Assembly: GCA_031284675.1 (NCBI GenBank)
Contig: JAITXQ010000093.1
Span: 1 to 15,464 of the forward strand
DNA from: Rickettsiales bacterium
GTDB lineage: Bacteria > Pseudomonadota > Alphaproteobacteria > Rickettsiales > Anaplasmataceae
Direction: 5' to 3'
DNA length: 15,464 nucleotides
Position numbers and translations under genes: made by a program. This document shows positions 7,255 through 15,147 of the stretch, in pieces; the first letter of the stretch is position 1, and every line of letters begins with the position of its first letter. The notes under the pieces are model-generated. The model made no database searches, was not told the origin of the DNA, and saw only the letters and a program-made list of their open reading frames with translations.

Positions 7255-7318
7255 CATATAAATAGTTCTATAAATAAGAAATAAACTGTGTTTATTTTGA
7301 AATTAGTAAGATACAATG

Positions 7319-7392
7319 TGGGACTAGTGCGATTTGAACGCACGACCTTCGGATTAGGAATCCAACGCTCTATCCTGCTGAGCTATAGTCCC
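7319..7392 (-). tRNA. tRNA-Arg (anticodon CCT)
   Basis: Read on the minus strand, the sequence folds as a complete cloverleaf. The acceptor stem is GGGACTA/TAGTCCC (7 bp, all paired), the D arm GCTC..GAGC, the anticodon stem TTGGA/TCCGA around TTCCTAA (anticodon CCT, reading AGG), the variable loop AGGTC, and the T arm GTGCG-TTCAAAT-CGCAC. The discriminator base is A (7319). CCA is not encoded (the next bases are CAT), so it must be added after transcription. Confidence 0.93.
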
Positions 7393-7441
7393 GTATTTTC
7401 TGTTGCCTATGTAAGGGTAACAAAAAATCTTTCACTTTTCT

Positions 7442-7470
7442 ATATTAGACATGTTACCTTTGTCTATCAA
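7442..7470 (-). promoter_or_regulatory. Candidate tRNA-Arg promoter
   Basis: TTGATA (7465-7470) and TAATAT (7442-7447) on the minus strand are 17 bp apart. Transcription would begin near 7435, leaving a leader of about 43 nt to be removed by RNase P. The rest of the 7393-7553 gap shows no other gene. A TATAAT at 7509-7514 could serve the downstream ABC ATPase, but I see no good -35 for it. Confidence 0.45.
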
Positions 7471-7553
7471 ATTTATGACAACAAAAAAACCTCTCTGCAT
7501 TTTTTGAGTATAATGCTATTATATTTAATAATGTGGTTTAAGTTAAAAGATTA

Positions 7554-8297
7554 ATGCTAGTTAACAACATTAGTTATTTTTATAACAATCAAGACGATTT
7601 TGCTTTAAGCAACATAAACATTAAAGTAAAGAAAGGAAGTGTTGCATGTTTATTGGGGCATTCTGGCTGTGGCAAGTCAACGATTCTGAAATTAATTGCA
7701 GGGATAGAAAATCCAAAATCTGGAACCATCTTTATAAATGATAAGTTAGTTGCAAGTAATAAGACATCGATTGCCATAGAGTATAGAAATATCGGATTGA
7801 TTTTTCAGCATTCTGCATTATTTCCTCATAAAACAGTCGTGAAAAATATAACTTTTGCCATTCGCAGCTCTTCCAAGAAAGAAAAGTACCTAATTGCATT
7901 GGAAATTTTGAAGCTACTCAATATAGAAAAATATGAAAACATGTACCCTAATGCTTTATCCGGAGGGCAGCAACAATTAGTTGCAATAGCAAGAGTGATG
8001 GCACAAAACCCTGATGTTGTGTTGCTCGATGAGCCATTTTCTAATTTAGATATACTGTTAAAGTGCCGAATAAGACAACATATATTGTCTCTTTTTAGAA
8101 GTAAAAATATCCCTGTGCTAATGGTAACTCATGATCCGCAAGAAGCATTAAAAGTTGCAGATTTTATCTACGTAATGAAAAATGGTAAAATTATTCAATC
8201 AGGAGTTTCTAGCGATATATATCATAGGTCTAAAGATGATACGCTAGCAAAGTTTTTTAGTGAGCTCTCTTCTACTCTACGGTTAAGTGAAACTTGA
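7554..8297 (+). CDS. ABC transporter ATP-binding protein (Fe(III)/polyamine-type importer ATPase)
   Basis: This is a complete nucleotide-binding domain of 247 residues: Walker A GHSGCGKST (35-43), Q-loop Q85 (IFQHSALFPH), signature LSGGQQQ (135-141), Walker B VVLLDE (155-160), D-loop SNLD (163-166) and H-switch H193 (VTHDPQEAL). The style of the Q-loop and the H-switch region matches the FbpC/PotA importer ATPases for Fe(III), polyamines and similar solutes. The C-terminal TOBE/regulatory domain of those (about 350 aa) proteins is absent. No permease or binding protein gene is adjacent, so the substrate cannot be fixed here; ferric iron is a reasonable guess because rickettsial genomes often scatter the FbpABC parts. 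Confidence 0.85.
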   Translation: MLVNNISYFYNNQDDFALSNINIKVKKGSVACLLGHSGCGKSTILKLIAGIENPKSGTIFINDKLVASNKTSIAIEYRNIGLIFQHSALFPHKTVVKNITFAIRSSSKKEKYLIALEILKLLNIEKYENMYPNALSGGQQQLVAIARVMAQNPDVVLLDEPFSNLDILLKCRIRQHILSLFRSKNIPVLMVTHDPQEALKVADFIYVMKNGKIIQSGVSSDIYHRSKDDTLAKFFSELSSTLRLSET

Positions 8298-8367
8298 CGG
8301 TACATTCGCTGCAAGAAAATAATCTAGTCTGAAATTGTTATAAAATAGAACTAAATATTAAAAAGTC

Positions 8368-8398
8368 TTGATTTATAACTAAATAAAGGTGATATAAT
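8368..8398 (+). promoter_or_regulatory. tatA promoter
   Basis: A perfect TATAAT (8393-8398) is preceded by TTGATT (8368-8373) with a 19-bp spacer. The predicted start near 8405 lies just ahead of a cTTCGg stem-loop, which would then form the 5' end of the tatA mRNA. Confidence 0.5.
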
Positions 8399-8407
8399 TT
8401 ATGTGTT

Positions 8408-8425
8408 ACTTGACTTCGGTCAAGT
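8408..8425 (+). promoter_or_regulatory. 5'-end hairpin with TTCG tetraloop upstream of tatA
   Basis: ACTTGAC (8408-8414) pairs perfectly with GTCAAGT (8419-8425) around TTCG, forming the exceptionally stable C(UUCG)G tetraloop. It lies 38 bp before the tatA start. It could be an mRNA-stabilising 5' cap structure of the tatA transcript, or a weak terminator (TTT follows) for the ABC ATPase gene that ends 110 bp earlier. Confidence 0.55.
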
Positions 8426-8463
8426 TTAATATTTAAAGGTTAATATTTTAAATGGAGGTAAAA

Positions 8464-8631
8464 ATGAGTTTAGGACCATGGCAATTGTTTCTAGTCTTAA
8501 TAATAATCTTAGTTCTGTTTGGTGCAGGCAGACTACCGCAAGTTATGGGCGATTTAGGAAAAGGCATTAAAAACCTTAAACAGGAGCTTAAGGACTCAGA
8601 AAAATTATCATCTAACGAACCAGATCGTTAG
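8464..8631 (+). CDS. tatA: Twin-arginine translocase subunit TatA
   Basis: This 55-residue protein forms the protein-conducting part of the Tat pathway for folded proteins in the inner membrane. It shows the full TatA architecture: a short N-terminus (MSLGPWQ), one TM helix (8-19), the FG hinge (F19-G20) followed by AGRLP (21-25), and an amphipathic helix ([12 protein letters not shown], 31-42) with a charged tail. The length is at the short end for the family. An excellent ribosome site GGAGG (8454-8458) precedes ATG by 5 nt. Its own promoter, leader hairpin and terminator make it a monocistronic unit. TatB and TatC are not in this window. Confidence 0.93.
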   Translation: MSLGPWQLFLVLIIILVLFGAGRLPQVMGDLGKGIKNLKQELKDSEKLSSNEPDR

Positions 8632-8645
8632 CGTCTTCATACTTT

Positions 8646-8674
8646 ATGACACGTACTTTAGTGCGTGTCATTTG
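8646..8674 (+). terminator. Rho-independent terminator of tatA
   Basis: ATGACACGTAC (8646-8656) and GTGCGTGTCAT (8661-8671) form an 11-bp stem with one T-G wobble around TTTA, followed by TTTGTT. It lies 14 bp after the tatA stop. The symmetric stem could work in both directions. Confidence 0.8.
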
Positions 8675-8789
8675 TTCAAAAATTTAGTCAGGCTAAAGAA
8701 TGAAAGAAATGAAGCACTAGTGCGAAATGAACATTGAAATATAACAATAATTATGTTAGTTAGAAGGAATAGTTTTATTAAGGATAATT

Positions 8790-9446
8790 GTGCAAGAAAG
8801 TAAGAAATTGACTGAAAATAAAAAATTAGCTTCTGATATTCTAAAAGAGGTTGCGGATACCAAAGATGCTAATAGCGATAAAGTGACGTTGTTTGATATT
8901 AAAACAGCTTTGCATGAGCGCGGTTTTGGTATTTTAATAATTATCTTCTCCTTGCCTCTATCAGTACCTATACCCGTTCTACCTGGTTACACAACTATTC
9001 TTTCTATACCTCTAATCTTATTCTCACTGCAGCTTCTATTTGGTTTTAATTCTCCTTGGATGCCGCACTGGTTGGAAAGAAAATCTTTTCAGCGTTCAAC
9101 ACTAGCTCTTGTGGTAGAGAAAACTTCTCCTGCATTAAAAAAAATAGAAAAATTCATGAAACCAAGAATGTCTTTTATTTTCTATGGACCTGGTGAGAAA
9201 ATTTTAGCTTTTGTAATGTTGCTTTGTGCATTATCAATAGCTCTTCCATTGCCTCTTACTAATTTTATTCCTGCAATTGGCACGACTCTCATTTCACTTG
9301 GTATTATGAGTAAAGACGGATTTCTATCTATATTGGGAGTTTTAATATCATTGTGCGGGTTGTTACTTACTCTTGTTGTAATAGTCAAGGGACCACAGCT
9401 TATAATCGGAGTATTTTCTTTTCTTAAAAGCTTTGTATATGGTTAG
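8790..9446 (+). CDS. ExoD family membrane protein (exopolysaccharide synthesis-type)
   Basis: This 218-residue protein matches the ExoD family, named from rhizobial exopolysaccharide mutants but of unclear molecular function. The N-terminal half has a charged leader, then [28 protein letters not shown] (about 41-68), the family's typical opening followed by a proline-rich turn. Later come [14 protein letters not shown] and a second proline-rich membrane segment ([15 protein letters not shown]), with four to five hydrophobic segments in all. GTG at 8790 is the start because AAGGA (8780-8784) lies 5 nt before it. Its last 8 bases overlap the start of cysS, so the two are cotranscribed. Wolbachia is not known for exopolysaccharide, so a general envelope role is more likely. 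Confidence 0.8.
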   Translation: MQESKKLTENKKLASDILKEVADTKDANSDKVTLFDIKTALHERGFGILIIIFSLPLSVPIPVLPGYTTILSIPLILFSLQLLFGFNSPWMPHWLERKSFQRSTLALVVEKTSPALKKIEKFMKPRMSFIFYGPGEKILAFVMLLCALSIALPLPLTNFIPAIGTTLISLGIMSKDGFLSILGVLISLCGLLLTLVVIVKGPQLIIGVFSFLKSFVYG

Positions 9447-10812
9447 GCTTTACAACACTTTAACAAAAAAAAAGGAGATTTTTACACCGATCGATAAAGA
9501 CCATGTGAGAATGTATGTTTGCGGACCAACAGTGTATGATACAGCACATATAGGCAATGCACGGTCTGTTGTTGTTTATGATGTGTTATTTCAACTGCTT
9601 AAATTTTGTTATGGCAAAGTTACCTATGTGCGTAATATAACCGACATTGATGACAAAATAATCAATGCAGCAAGTGAGAAAAATAGCAACATAGAAAGTA
9701 TAACCACATATTACACTCAGTCTTTTCATGAAGACATGAGAAGCATAAATTGTGCAGAGCCAACACATGAGCCAAAAGCGACGGAGTATATAGATTATAT
9801 TATAGAATTAATTGAACATTTGCTGCAATCCGGTCATGCTTATGAATCCAATAAACATGTATATTTCAGCGTAGAATCTTACCCTGAGTATGGTGCTTTA
9901 TCAGGGAAAAAAACTGATGAATTGGTTCATGGTAGCAGAGTTGAAGTTGGTGAAAATAAAAAGCACCCAGGAGATTTCGTATTGTGGAAACCTGCAAACG
10001 ATACTGATTATAAGCTTTCAAGTTATTGGAATAGCCCATGGGGAGAAGGTAGACCCGGATGGCATATAGAATGTTCAGCAATGTCATACGCTTATCTTGG
10101 TAAAGACTTCGATGTTCATGGTGGCGGTATAGATTTACAATTTCCTCATCATGAAAATGAAATTGCACAGAGTAAATCTGCATTTGCTGGATCAATGTTT
10201 GCAAAATACTGGATACATAATGGTTTTCTTACAGTAAATGAAAAGAAAATGAGCAAGTCCTTATTTAATATAGTCAAGGTAAGAGATTTACTGGAGAGCG
10301 GAATAAAGGGTGAAGTAATACGCTATGCATTGTTAAAAACCCACTATAGAAAACCACTTGATTGGACAGAAAACGTTATTTCTGATGCACAAGAAACCTT
10401 AAATAAGTTTTATCGGTTGTTACGTGGTTTAGATACAACGAATATTGATAAAAGTAATGCAGAGATTTCTAAAGATTTTATAGACGCTTTAAAAAACGAC
10501 TTAAATATTCCCGAAGCTCTAGCTATATTGCATGAAATGGCTACAAAAATTAATAAAACGAGTAATGAAAATGAGAAGCTAAAATTAATTGAAAGCTTTG
10601 TTAAGAGCGCTAGATTTATTGGTCTTCTTGAGTCAAGTTATCAAGAGTGGTTTACTGTTGGTGCAAGTCATCAAGAAATAGAAAGATTGATAGACTTAAG
10701 AAAAGTTGCAAAACAAAATAAAAATTATGATACTGCAGACAGAATAAGAGGCCTGTTAAAAAGAATGGGGGTTGCAATTTCTGACAATGAAGATGGTACA
10801 ACAACCTGGTAA
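9439..10812 (+). CDS. cysS: Cysteinyl-tRNA synthetase
   Basis: This class I synthetase charges tRNA-Cys in the cytoplasm. From ATG 9439 it has 457 residues, the usual size. The HIGH motif is HIGN (37-40) in [16 protein letters not shown] and the KMSKS loop is at 270-274. The zinc site that selects cysteine is complete: C28, C212, H237 and E241 at the spacing seen in the E. coli enzyme. The anticodon-binding end has the expected [21 protein letters not shown] helix. An in-frame TTG at 9433 is possible, but ATG 9439 is preferred; it overlaps the exoD stop (ATGGTTAG) and so implies translational coupling. Confidence 0.96.
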   Translation: MVRLYNTLTKKKEIFTPIDKDHVRMYVCGPTVYDTAHIGNARSVVVYDVLFQLLKFCYGKVTYVRNITDIDDKIINAASEKNSNIESITTYYTQSFHEDMRSINCAEPTHEPKATEYIDYIIELIEHLLQSGHAYESNKHVYFSVESYPEYGALSGKKTDELVHGSRVEVGENKKHPGDFVLWKPANDTDYKLSSYWNSPWGEGRPGWHIECSAMSYAYLGKDFDVHGGGIDLQFPHHENEIAQSKSAFAGSMFAKYWIHNGFLTVNEKKMSKSLFNIVKVRDLLESGIKGEVIRYALLKTHYRKPLDWTENVISDAQETLNKFYRLLRGLDTTNIDKSNAEISKDFIDALKNDLNIPEALAILHEMATKINKTSNENEKLKLIESFVKSARFIGLLESSYQEWFTVGASHQEIERLIDLRKVAKQNKNYDTADRIRGLLKRMGVAISDNEDGTTTW

Positions 10813-10818
10813 ATTCAT

Positions 10819-11232
10819 ATGGAAAATTATTTTTTGTTGTTCACAGACAGCCTATTATCATCGTTAATCTTACCTATACACCAAGGTTTTGTATTTTATA
10901 CTATGTTGTATTTCAGGTCGTATTACAATCCACTACTTATGTTACTTTTTGGAGTATTGGGGTCAAGCCTTGGTGGAATAGTTAATTGGTATTTAGGTAG
11001 AATAACAATTTCTATCAGGAAATCATATCACAAATTAGAGAACGAGTACACAACACCAAAAATCGTAAGAAATCTACTAATTTATGCGGTTGCATTACTT
11101 TCATGGGTGCCAGCACTTGGAAGTGTGATTCAAGTTTTATCAGGTTATTTTAAGTTAAACCTCAGTCTTTTTACTTTTTTAACCATTTTATCTAACTTTT
11201 TCTACTTATTGTATCTTATCATTACTGTTTAA
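10819..11232 (+). CDS. YqaA/DedA-like VTT-domain membrane protein
   Basis: This 137-residue, very hydrophobic protein follows cysS by 6 bp and belongs to the same transcript. LLFGVLGSSLGGIVNWYLGR (about 41-60) and SWVPALGSVIQVLSGYFKLNL (about 94-114) match the small YqaA branch of the VTT/SNARE-associated (DedA-like) family, whose members are linked to phospholipid movement or membrane homeostasis. The loops with G-x3-G and the conserved proline before the re-entrant segment are visible. At 137 residues it is slightly short but shows no break. Its stop codon shares the TTAA with the opposing amidase gene. The family call is fairly good, the function inferred. Confidence 0.7.
   Translation: MENYFLLFTDSLLSSLILPIHQGFVFYTMLYFRSYYNPLLMLLFGVLGSSLGGIVNWYLGRITISIRKSYHKLENEYTTPKIVRNLLIYAVALLSWVPALGSVIQVLSGYFKLNLSLFTFLTILSNFFYLLYLIITV
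11229..11232. other. Shared TTAA: overlapping stop codons of convergent genes
   Basis: The palindrome TTAA contains the TAA stop of the plus-strand VTT gene (11230-11232) and the TAA stop of the minus-strand amidase (complement of 11229-11231). There is no room for a terminator between the two genes, so the transcripts must run into each other. Confidence 0.9.
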
Positions 11233-12758
11233 TAAGTTGTCATCAAATGCTCTCTCACAACCTCTTCCTTTGCTTTTTCTAAATATTCTAATATAGTTTC
11301 ATGTAGTGTGGTCCAAGACATTTGCTTTTCCATATTAGGTATAAATTTCTGTTTCCAAGTGTCCTTAAATTCCTGAAACCATCGTTTCTCAAAATTTTGA
11401 AAATAAGACAAAGTATCTGATCTAAACTCATTAATTAAACTTGTAACTTCTATAGCCTTTTCAGGGCTTAAGGACTTTAAAGACAATACTTCATTCTTCA
11501 AGACATCTAACTTCGCAAATGCATTAAGCTTAAATGGCATATAAAGCGAAGATCTTATATTATATCTTAGATAAGAGTCATAACACAGCTTGATCTTATA
11601 CATCAACGTAGCAAATGCATCAGAAGAAACGTTATCCTCATATTGCGCAAGAGAGAATAATAAACGTTTATAATCCGCTTCATTCAAAAATGGTGGTTGT
11701 AAACTTGATTCAATTTTATTATTCAAAGATGTGAATCTGTTGAAAACACAACTGCCACATTCGCTTAAAAATTCAGGCAGAATATCTTCCCATTCCAATT
11801 TTAGAAGTAATGCTTTCCTAATTTCTTTTGGTAAATGGTGCATTGAAAATTGACTGACGATCCATGCAAAATTCTCGTCAAACTCATCTGGATAATCAGC
11901 GTTATTGTCAGGAAAAATTATGTTACCTTTCTTGCCATTCCAGGGCAGTATTTTATAAAAAAAATTGTTTAATCTTTTTTTTAATTCTAAAATATCTTCA
12001 TTTTTATTGCCTGCTTTATATAAAATCTCATTTATTTTTTGCTCTGCGTCTTGAGGATTGATCCTATTACCTATATGTAATCCAATGCCATTTTTTTCCA
12101 ATAACTCCCAATCAAACAACTTATGTGGATCAGGCTTACGCATTACGTAGCCCTCAATAGCTGAGTTATATACTATAGTGCCTATTTCAGCGTGACTAAA
12201 TATCATATCTTTTCTGATCTTAAAACGCTTCATAAGGTATAAAATCAGATCTTTAACAGATTTCATTTGTTCCTCTGGGAAAGGTTCAAGCCCTGTGTTT
12301 ACAATTTCTATGCCTATAGAATAATCATTAAGCTTCTGTAGCTCTTGAGCCATGTTACCTATCTGAACTTTTGCATAACTGATACCAGCATGCCACGCTC
12401 TTTTTTCTAATGGAACCATAAGAGTAATGCTGCCATCTCTATCAACAATAAGTTGTACTGATATTCCTCTGGAATTTAATGCGTCTTTTGTACTTTTCAA
12501 TGTCGGTGATTCGGTATGATGCACTACCACCATCAACACTTCTTTGCCTTCTCTATCACCATAATTTGAATTTGGTGCAGGATCTAAAAATAGCAGATTT
12601 CTTAAGGAAGGCAGATTTCTTTTCAAATCTTGAAAATCGTCCTCAATGCTATTTGAATAAGATTGCTGCTCAGATATAAGGGGCACTGAAATGATGACAA
12701 GCAGCAACAGTGCAGAGACAAATAAAATTGACAAATATTTTTTTACTATAAGTTTCAT
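11229..12758 (-). CDS. amiD: N-acetylmuramoyl-L-alanine amidase (AmiD-like) with long C-terminal region
   Basis: The 509-residue protein has an N-terminal hydrophobic signal or anchor (about 8-28), then an Amidase_2/PGRP-type domain (about 72-220) that cleaves the bond between muramic acid and the peptide. Zinc ligands are probably H80 (VVVHHT), H189 (FSHAEIG) and D210, with E151 (GIEIVNTG) and K208 catalytic; the usual KxDPG motif appears as KPDPHKLFDW. Between H189 and K208 about 12 extra residues replace the usual short APGR turn. Residues 221-509 are an uncharacterised, helix-rich extension with a CGSC pair (about 344-347). A Wolbachia AmiD is known to digest peptidoglycan in the periplasm, probably to limit immune detection, and this gene fits it. 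No lipobox is visible. The domain call is firm, the exact symbol less so. Confidence 0.88.
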   Translation of the reverse strand: MKLIVKKYLSILFVSALLLLVIISVPLISEQQSYSNSIEDDFQDLKRNLPSLRNLLFLDPAPNSNYGDREGKEVLMVVVHHTESPTLKSTKDALNSRGISVQLIVDRDGSITLMVPLEKRAWHAGISYAKVQIGNMAQELQKLNDYSIGIEIVNTGLEPFPEEQMKSVKDLILYLMKRFKIRKDMIFSHAEIGTIVYNSAIEGYVMRKPDPHKLFDWELLEKNGIGLHIGNRINPQDAEQKINEILYKAGNKNEDILELKKRLNNFFYKILPWNGKKGNIIFPDNNADYPDEFDENFAWIVSQFSMHHLPKEIRKALLLKLEWEDILPEFLSECGSCVFNRFTSLNNKIESSLQPPFLNEADYKRLLFSLAQYEDNVSSDAFATLMYKIKLCYDSYLRYNIRSSLYMPFKLNAFAKLDVLKNEVLSLKSLSPEKAIEVTSLINEFRSDTLSYFQNFEKRWFQEFKDTWKQKFIPNMEKQMSWTTLHETILEYLEKAKEEVVREHLMTTY

Positions 12759-12778
12759 GTAGCTCTAACGTTCCACAA

Positions 12779-12807
12779 ATTGTAGAAACTTAGCTAGTGC
12801 AGATCAA
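12779..12807 (-). promoter_or_regulatory. Amidase gene promoter
   Basis: TTGATC (12802-12807) and TACAAT (12779-12784) on the minus strand are separated by 17 bp. The predicted start is near 12772, about 14 nt before the ATG. The -35 box lies one base from the edge of the neighbouring palindromic repeat. Confidence 0.5.
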
Positions 12808-12808
12808 T

Positions 12809-12870
12809 GTCATACCGCGATTCATTAGCGGTATCTCAGCATAGATTCCGCTAACACGTAGCGGAATGAC
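12809..12870. repeat. Double-hairpin palindromic repeat, Wolbachia type
   Basis: Two hairpins lie side by side: ATACCGC (12812-12818) with GCGGTAT (12828-12834), and ATTCCGCTA (12845-12853) with TAGCGGAAT (12859-12867, loop ACACG). The outer ends GTCATaCCGC (12809-12818) and GCGGaATGAC (12861-12870) are also inverted to each other, so the 62-bp element is a compound palindrome. It resembles the short dispersed repeats (consensus like GTCAT-CCGCTA...AGCGG-ATGAC) that pepper Wolbachia genomes. The 12759-12973 gap otherwise holds the amidase promoter and AT-rich sequence; I do not believe the short frame crossing it. Confidence 0.75.
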
Positions 12871-12973
12871 GATTGTCGGTAAACCTAAGTTACTTTCGCT
12901 ATATCTGCAACATGACCAAACGAATATAGTACATATAAAACAACATTTGTTTAGTTTTTTTTTAGCCAATACA

Positions 12974-13798
12974 TCATTTGCTGCAGCTACAATTAGTACT
13001 TTCATCATTACATTTTGGCGTTAAGTCAGGATAAAACATAAGTATAGCGTCATTCTTTCTCACAAACACTGATTGATAATTGTCATCTTCCATTTTATAT
13101 AGGCACATTCCATCTTCTCCTAATTCCTTAAACGCTTTAGTTGCAGAAACTAAAATATCATCAGCATGAAGATTATATGCATATCCATTTGGGCACTTAA
13201 CTTTCACTTCTCCATCTTTACCTAAATATTTCATTCCAAATGTATAAACTGGTGGCTTAATATTTGATTTATTACACAAGGATTTATTATCCCAAATCGC
13301 ACCCGCCCATTTATCCTCTTGAGCTTCAACATACCTACCTACAAAATGCATACCACCAAGCCCCAATCTATCTGGCTCACCACAAAAAATATGTCCAAAT
13401 CCTATAGTTTCTTTTTTAGTTCCACTATTTGTAAACCAAATTTGAGTTAGCTCATCTTTAAATAACTCCAAGTCTGCACTCGGTGTAATCACTTGATGAT
13501 TGAGCTTATCATATATTTCTTTCACTACTTTTTGATGTTGTGGACAATTAAGTAAAATTCTGAAATCTTCTGCATCAGGATGAGCTCCCCAATCTCCACA
13601 AACTTTTAGCACTCCCCTATCAAAGTCAGTTAATTCTGGAAGTGGTGGCATGTAGTCTGGACCTGAAGAATCTATTTTGAAAAATGGTTCAAAGTTAATC
13701 TGTGAGTTTGCATCGCTAAAATAATGATCCTTAATATAAAAAACAAATCCTATTACTGGTATTATTAAGCACAAAATTAATTTAACTGTCTTTGACAT
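12974..13798 (-). CDS. Secreted EndoU-like ribonuclease
   Basis: The 274-residue protein (from ATG 13798; an in-frame GTG at 13804 is possible) starts with a hydrophobic signal or anchor (about 6-21) followed by an extracytoplasmic domain. GFGHIFCGEP, then GGMHFVGRYVEAQ, then GEVKVKCPNGYAY match the EndoU fold, an RNase cleaving RNA at uridines. The presumed catalytic residues are H136, H151 and K199 or K201. The 15-residue His-His gap and the 48-50-residue gap to Lys are close to those of Xenopus XendoU. Nine cysteines outside the hydrophobic stretch suggest disulfides outside the cytoplasm. It lies 67 bp after pgk on the same strand and may be cotranscribed. No immunity-like gene is adjacent. 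The family call comes from motif recognition; activity and target (host, competitor or own RNA) are unknown. Confidence 0.75.
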   Translation of the reverse strand: MSKTVKLILCLIIPVIGFVFYIKDHYFSDANSQINFEPFFKIDSSGPDYMPPLPELTDFDRGVLKVCGDWGAHPDAEDFRILLNCPQHQKVVKEIYDKLNHQVITPSADLELFKDELTQIWFTNSGTKKETIGFGHIFCGEPDRLGLGGMHFVGRYVEAQEDKWAGAIWDNKSLCNKSNIKPPVYTFGMKYLGKDGEVKVKCPNGYAYNLHADDILVSATKAFKELGEDGMCLYKMEDDNYQSVFVRKNDAILMFYPDLTPKCNDESTNCSCSK

Positions 13799-13865
13799 AA
13801 TCACAACACAATTTCATAAAAAAGCTAGATTACGAGAAATAATTTAAAAAAGTTTTAATATAACG

Positions 13866-15059
13866 CTAAGTGTATTTTTGTAGCGCAGCAACTCCCGGCA
13901 TTTCATCACCACCTAGCCAACTTAAAAATGCCCCTCCACCAGTGGAAACATACGTAAAATCTTTATCAGTAAGACCTGCAGCGTTTATTGCAGATAGGCT
14001 ATCCCCTCCCCCTATTACACTGGTCAATTTTCCTTCGTGCGTTAAGTCACTTACGACTTTCATCACCTCTATTGTACCATTTGCAAAAGCTAAATGTTCA
14101 AAAACACCAATCGGTCCATTCCATAGGAGAGTTTTACTGCTTGCTATTATACTACCTATTGTGCTTAAAGTTTGAGAGCCGATATCCAAAATTATATCAT
14201 CGTCCAAAATGGATTCAGTTTTTCTTGGAATACTAATGCTGTAATCAGAATTTATTGCGACCAGAACGTCTTCTGGCACAATGATTTTGCAATTGTTTTT
14301 ATTTGCTGTTCCAACAACATCGTGTAAAAAGTTGTAAACACCATTTTGAAAGAAAGATTTGCCTATATTTACTTTGTTAAATAACAAAAAATTATTAGCA
14401 ATTGCACCACCGAGAACTAGGTAATCAACCTTTTCTGCTAACTTTATGAGCATCTTTATCTTAGCTGATACTTTAGCTCCCCCAACTATCGCAGTAATAG
14501 GTTTAGCTTTAAACGACACAGCTTGTTCGAGATATTTAAGCTCATCCTGTAAACAAAACCCTGCATAGGAAGGTAAAAATTCTGTAATGCGTGAAATAGA
14601 AGCGTGAGCTCTGTGAGAGCAAGAAAATGCATCATTGATATATATATCCGCTAGAGACGCTAATTGTTTGGCAAAATTTGAGTCATTCTGCTCTTCTTCT
14701 TTATAAAACCTCAGATTTTCCAGTAATATTATATCTCCTCTAGCCATCGCATTTACTGCTTTTTGTACTTTTTCACCAATGCAATCATCAACAAATTTCA
14801 CCTCTTTGTTTAACAGCTGCGATAAAGTTTCAACTATACTTTTTAGCGAAAGATTATTGTCTCTGGCTTTTGGGCGTCCAAAATGTGACATAATAATAAT
14901 CTTTGCACTTGCATTTACCAAATGCTGAATAGTAGGCAATGCCCTCAAAATACGAGTTACGTCGCGAATCTCTCCGTTTTTTACAGGAACGTTGAAGTCA
15001 ACCCTGAGTAACACGGCTTTATTGTGAAGGTCACAATTCTCTATGCTAGATATATTCAT
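13866..15059 (-). CDS. pgk: Phosphoglycerate kinase
   Basis: Pgk interconverts 1,3-bisphosphoglycerate and 3-phosphoglycerate, acting in Wolbachia mainly in gluconeogenesis and triose metabolism because the upper glycolytic entry is incomplete in this genus. The 397-residue protein is full length. It has the N-terminal LLRVDFNVPVKNGEI (about 17-31), the substrate-binding SHFGRPKA (about 58-65), LLENLRFYKEEE, the DAFSCSHRAHAS loop, AIVGGAKVSAKI, LWNGPIGVFE and the C-terminal STGGGAFLSWLGG nucleotide loop. No motif is missing. The start ATG at 15059 aligns with the family's N-terminus; no clear ribosome site precedes it. Confidence 0.96.
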   Translation of the reverse strand: MNISSIENCDLHNKAVLLRVDFNVPVKNGEIRDVTRILRALPTIQHLVNASAKIIIMSHFGRPKARDNNLSLKSIVETLSQLLNKEVKFVDDCIGEKVQKAVNAMARGDIILLENLRFYKEEEQNDSNFAKQLASLADIYINDAFSCSHRAHASISRITEFLPSYAGFCLQDELKYLEQAVSFKAKPITAIVGGAKVSAKIKMLIKLAEKVDYLVLGGAIANNFLLFNKVNIGKSFFQNGVYNFLHDVVGTANKNNCKIIVPEDVLVAINSDYSISIPRKTESILDDDIILDIGSQTLSTIGSIIASSKTLLWNGPIGVFEHLAFANGTIEVMKVVSDLTHEGKLTSVIGGGDSLSAINAAGLTDKDFTYVSTGGGAFLSWLGGDEMPGVAALQKYT

Positions 15060-15082
15060 TGTAAAATTAAAGCCATAAAGCC

Positions 15083-15110
15083 ACTATACAGCAGTTCAAC
15101 CTAAAGTAAA
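15083..15110 (-). promoter_or_regulatory. Candidate pgk promoter
   Basis: TTTACT (15105-15110) and TATAGT (15083-15088) on the minus strand are 16 bp apart, putting a start near 15076 and a leader of about 17 nt. The -35 match is modest. Confidence 0.35.
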
Positions 15111-15147
15111 GTTTTGAGTTATACGAACGTTTAAGGAAATTTGCATG

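Noticed and set aside
7288..7554. 88-residue plus-strand reading frame
   Set aside because: It runs antisense through the tRNA-Arg gene and its flanks; its RFERTTFGLGIQ piece is the familiar artefact of translating a tRNA.
8714..8723. Perfect palindrome GCACTAGTGC before exoD as an operator
   Set aside because: A 10-bp palindrome alone, with no clear promoter boxes near it, is too likely by chance.
12790..13008. 72-residue minus-strand reading frame
   Set aside because: Its start overlaps the end of the EndoU-like gene in another frame and its C-terminal half is the palindromic repeat; no ribosome site or recognisable protein.
12974..15059. A toxin-immunity module around the EndoU-like gene
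   Set aside because: Neighbours are pgk and a repeat; there is no small adjacent gene, no large delivery protein and no secretion locus, so a polymorphic toxin system is not supported.
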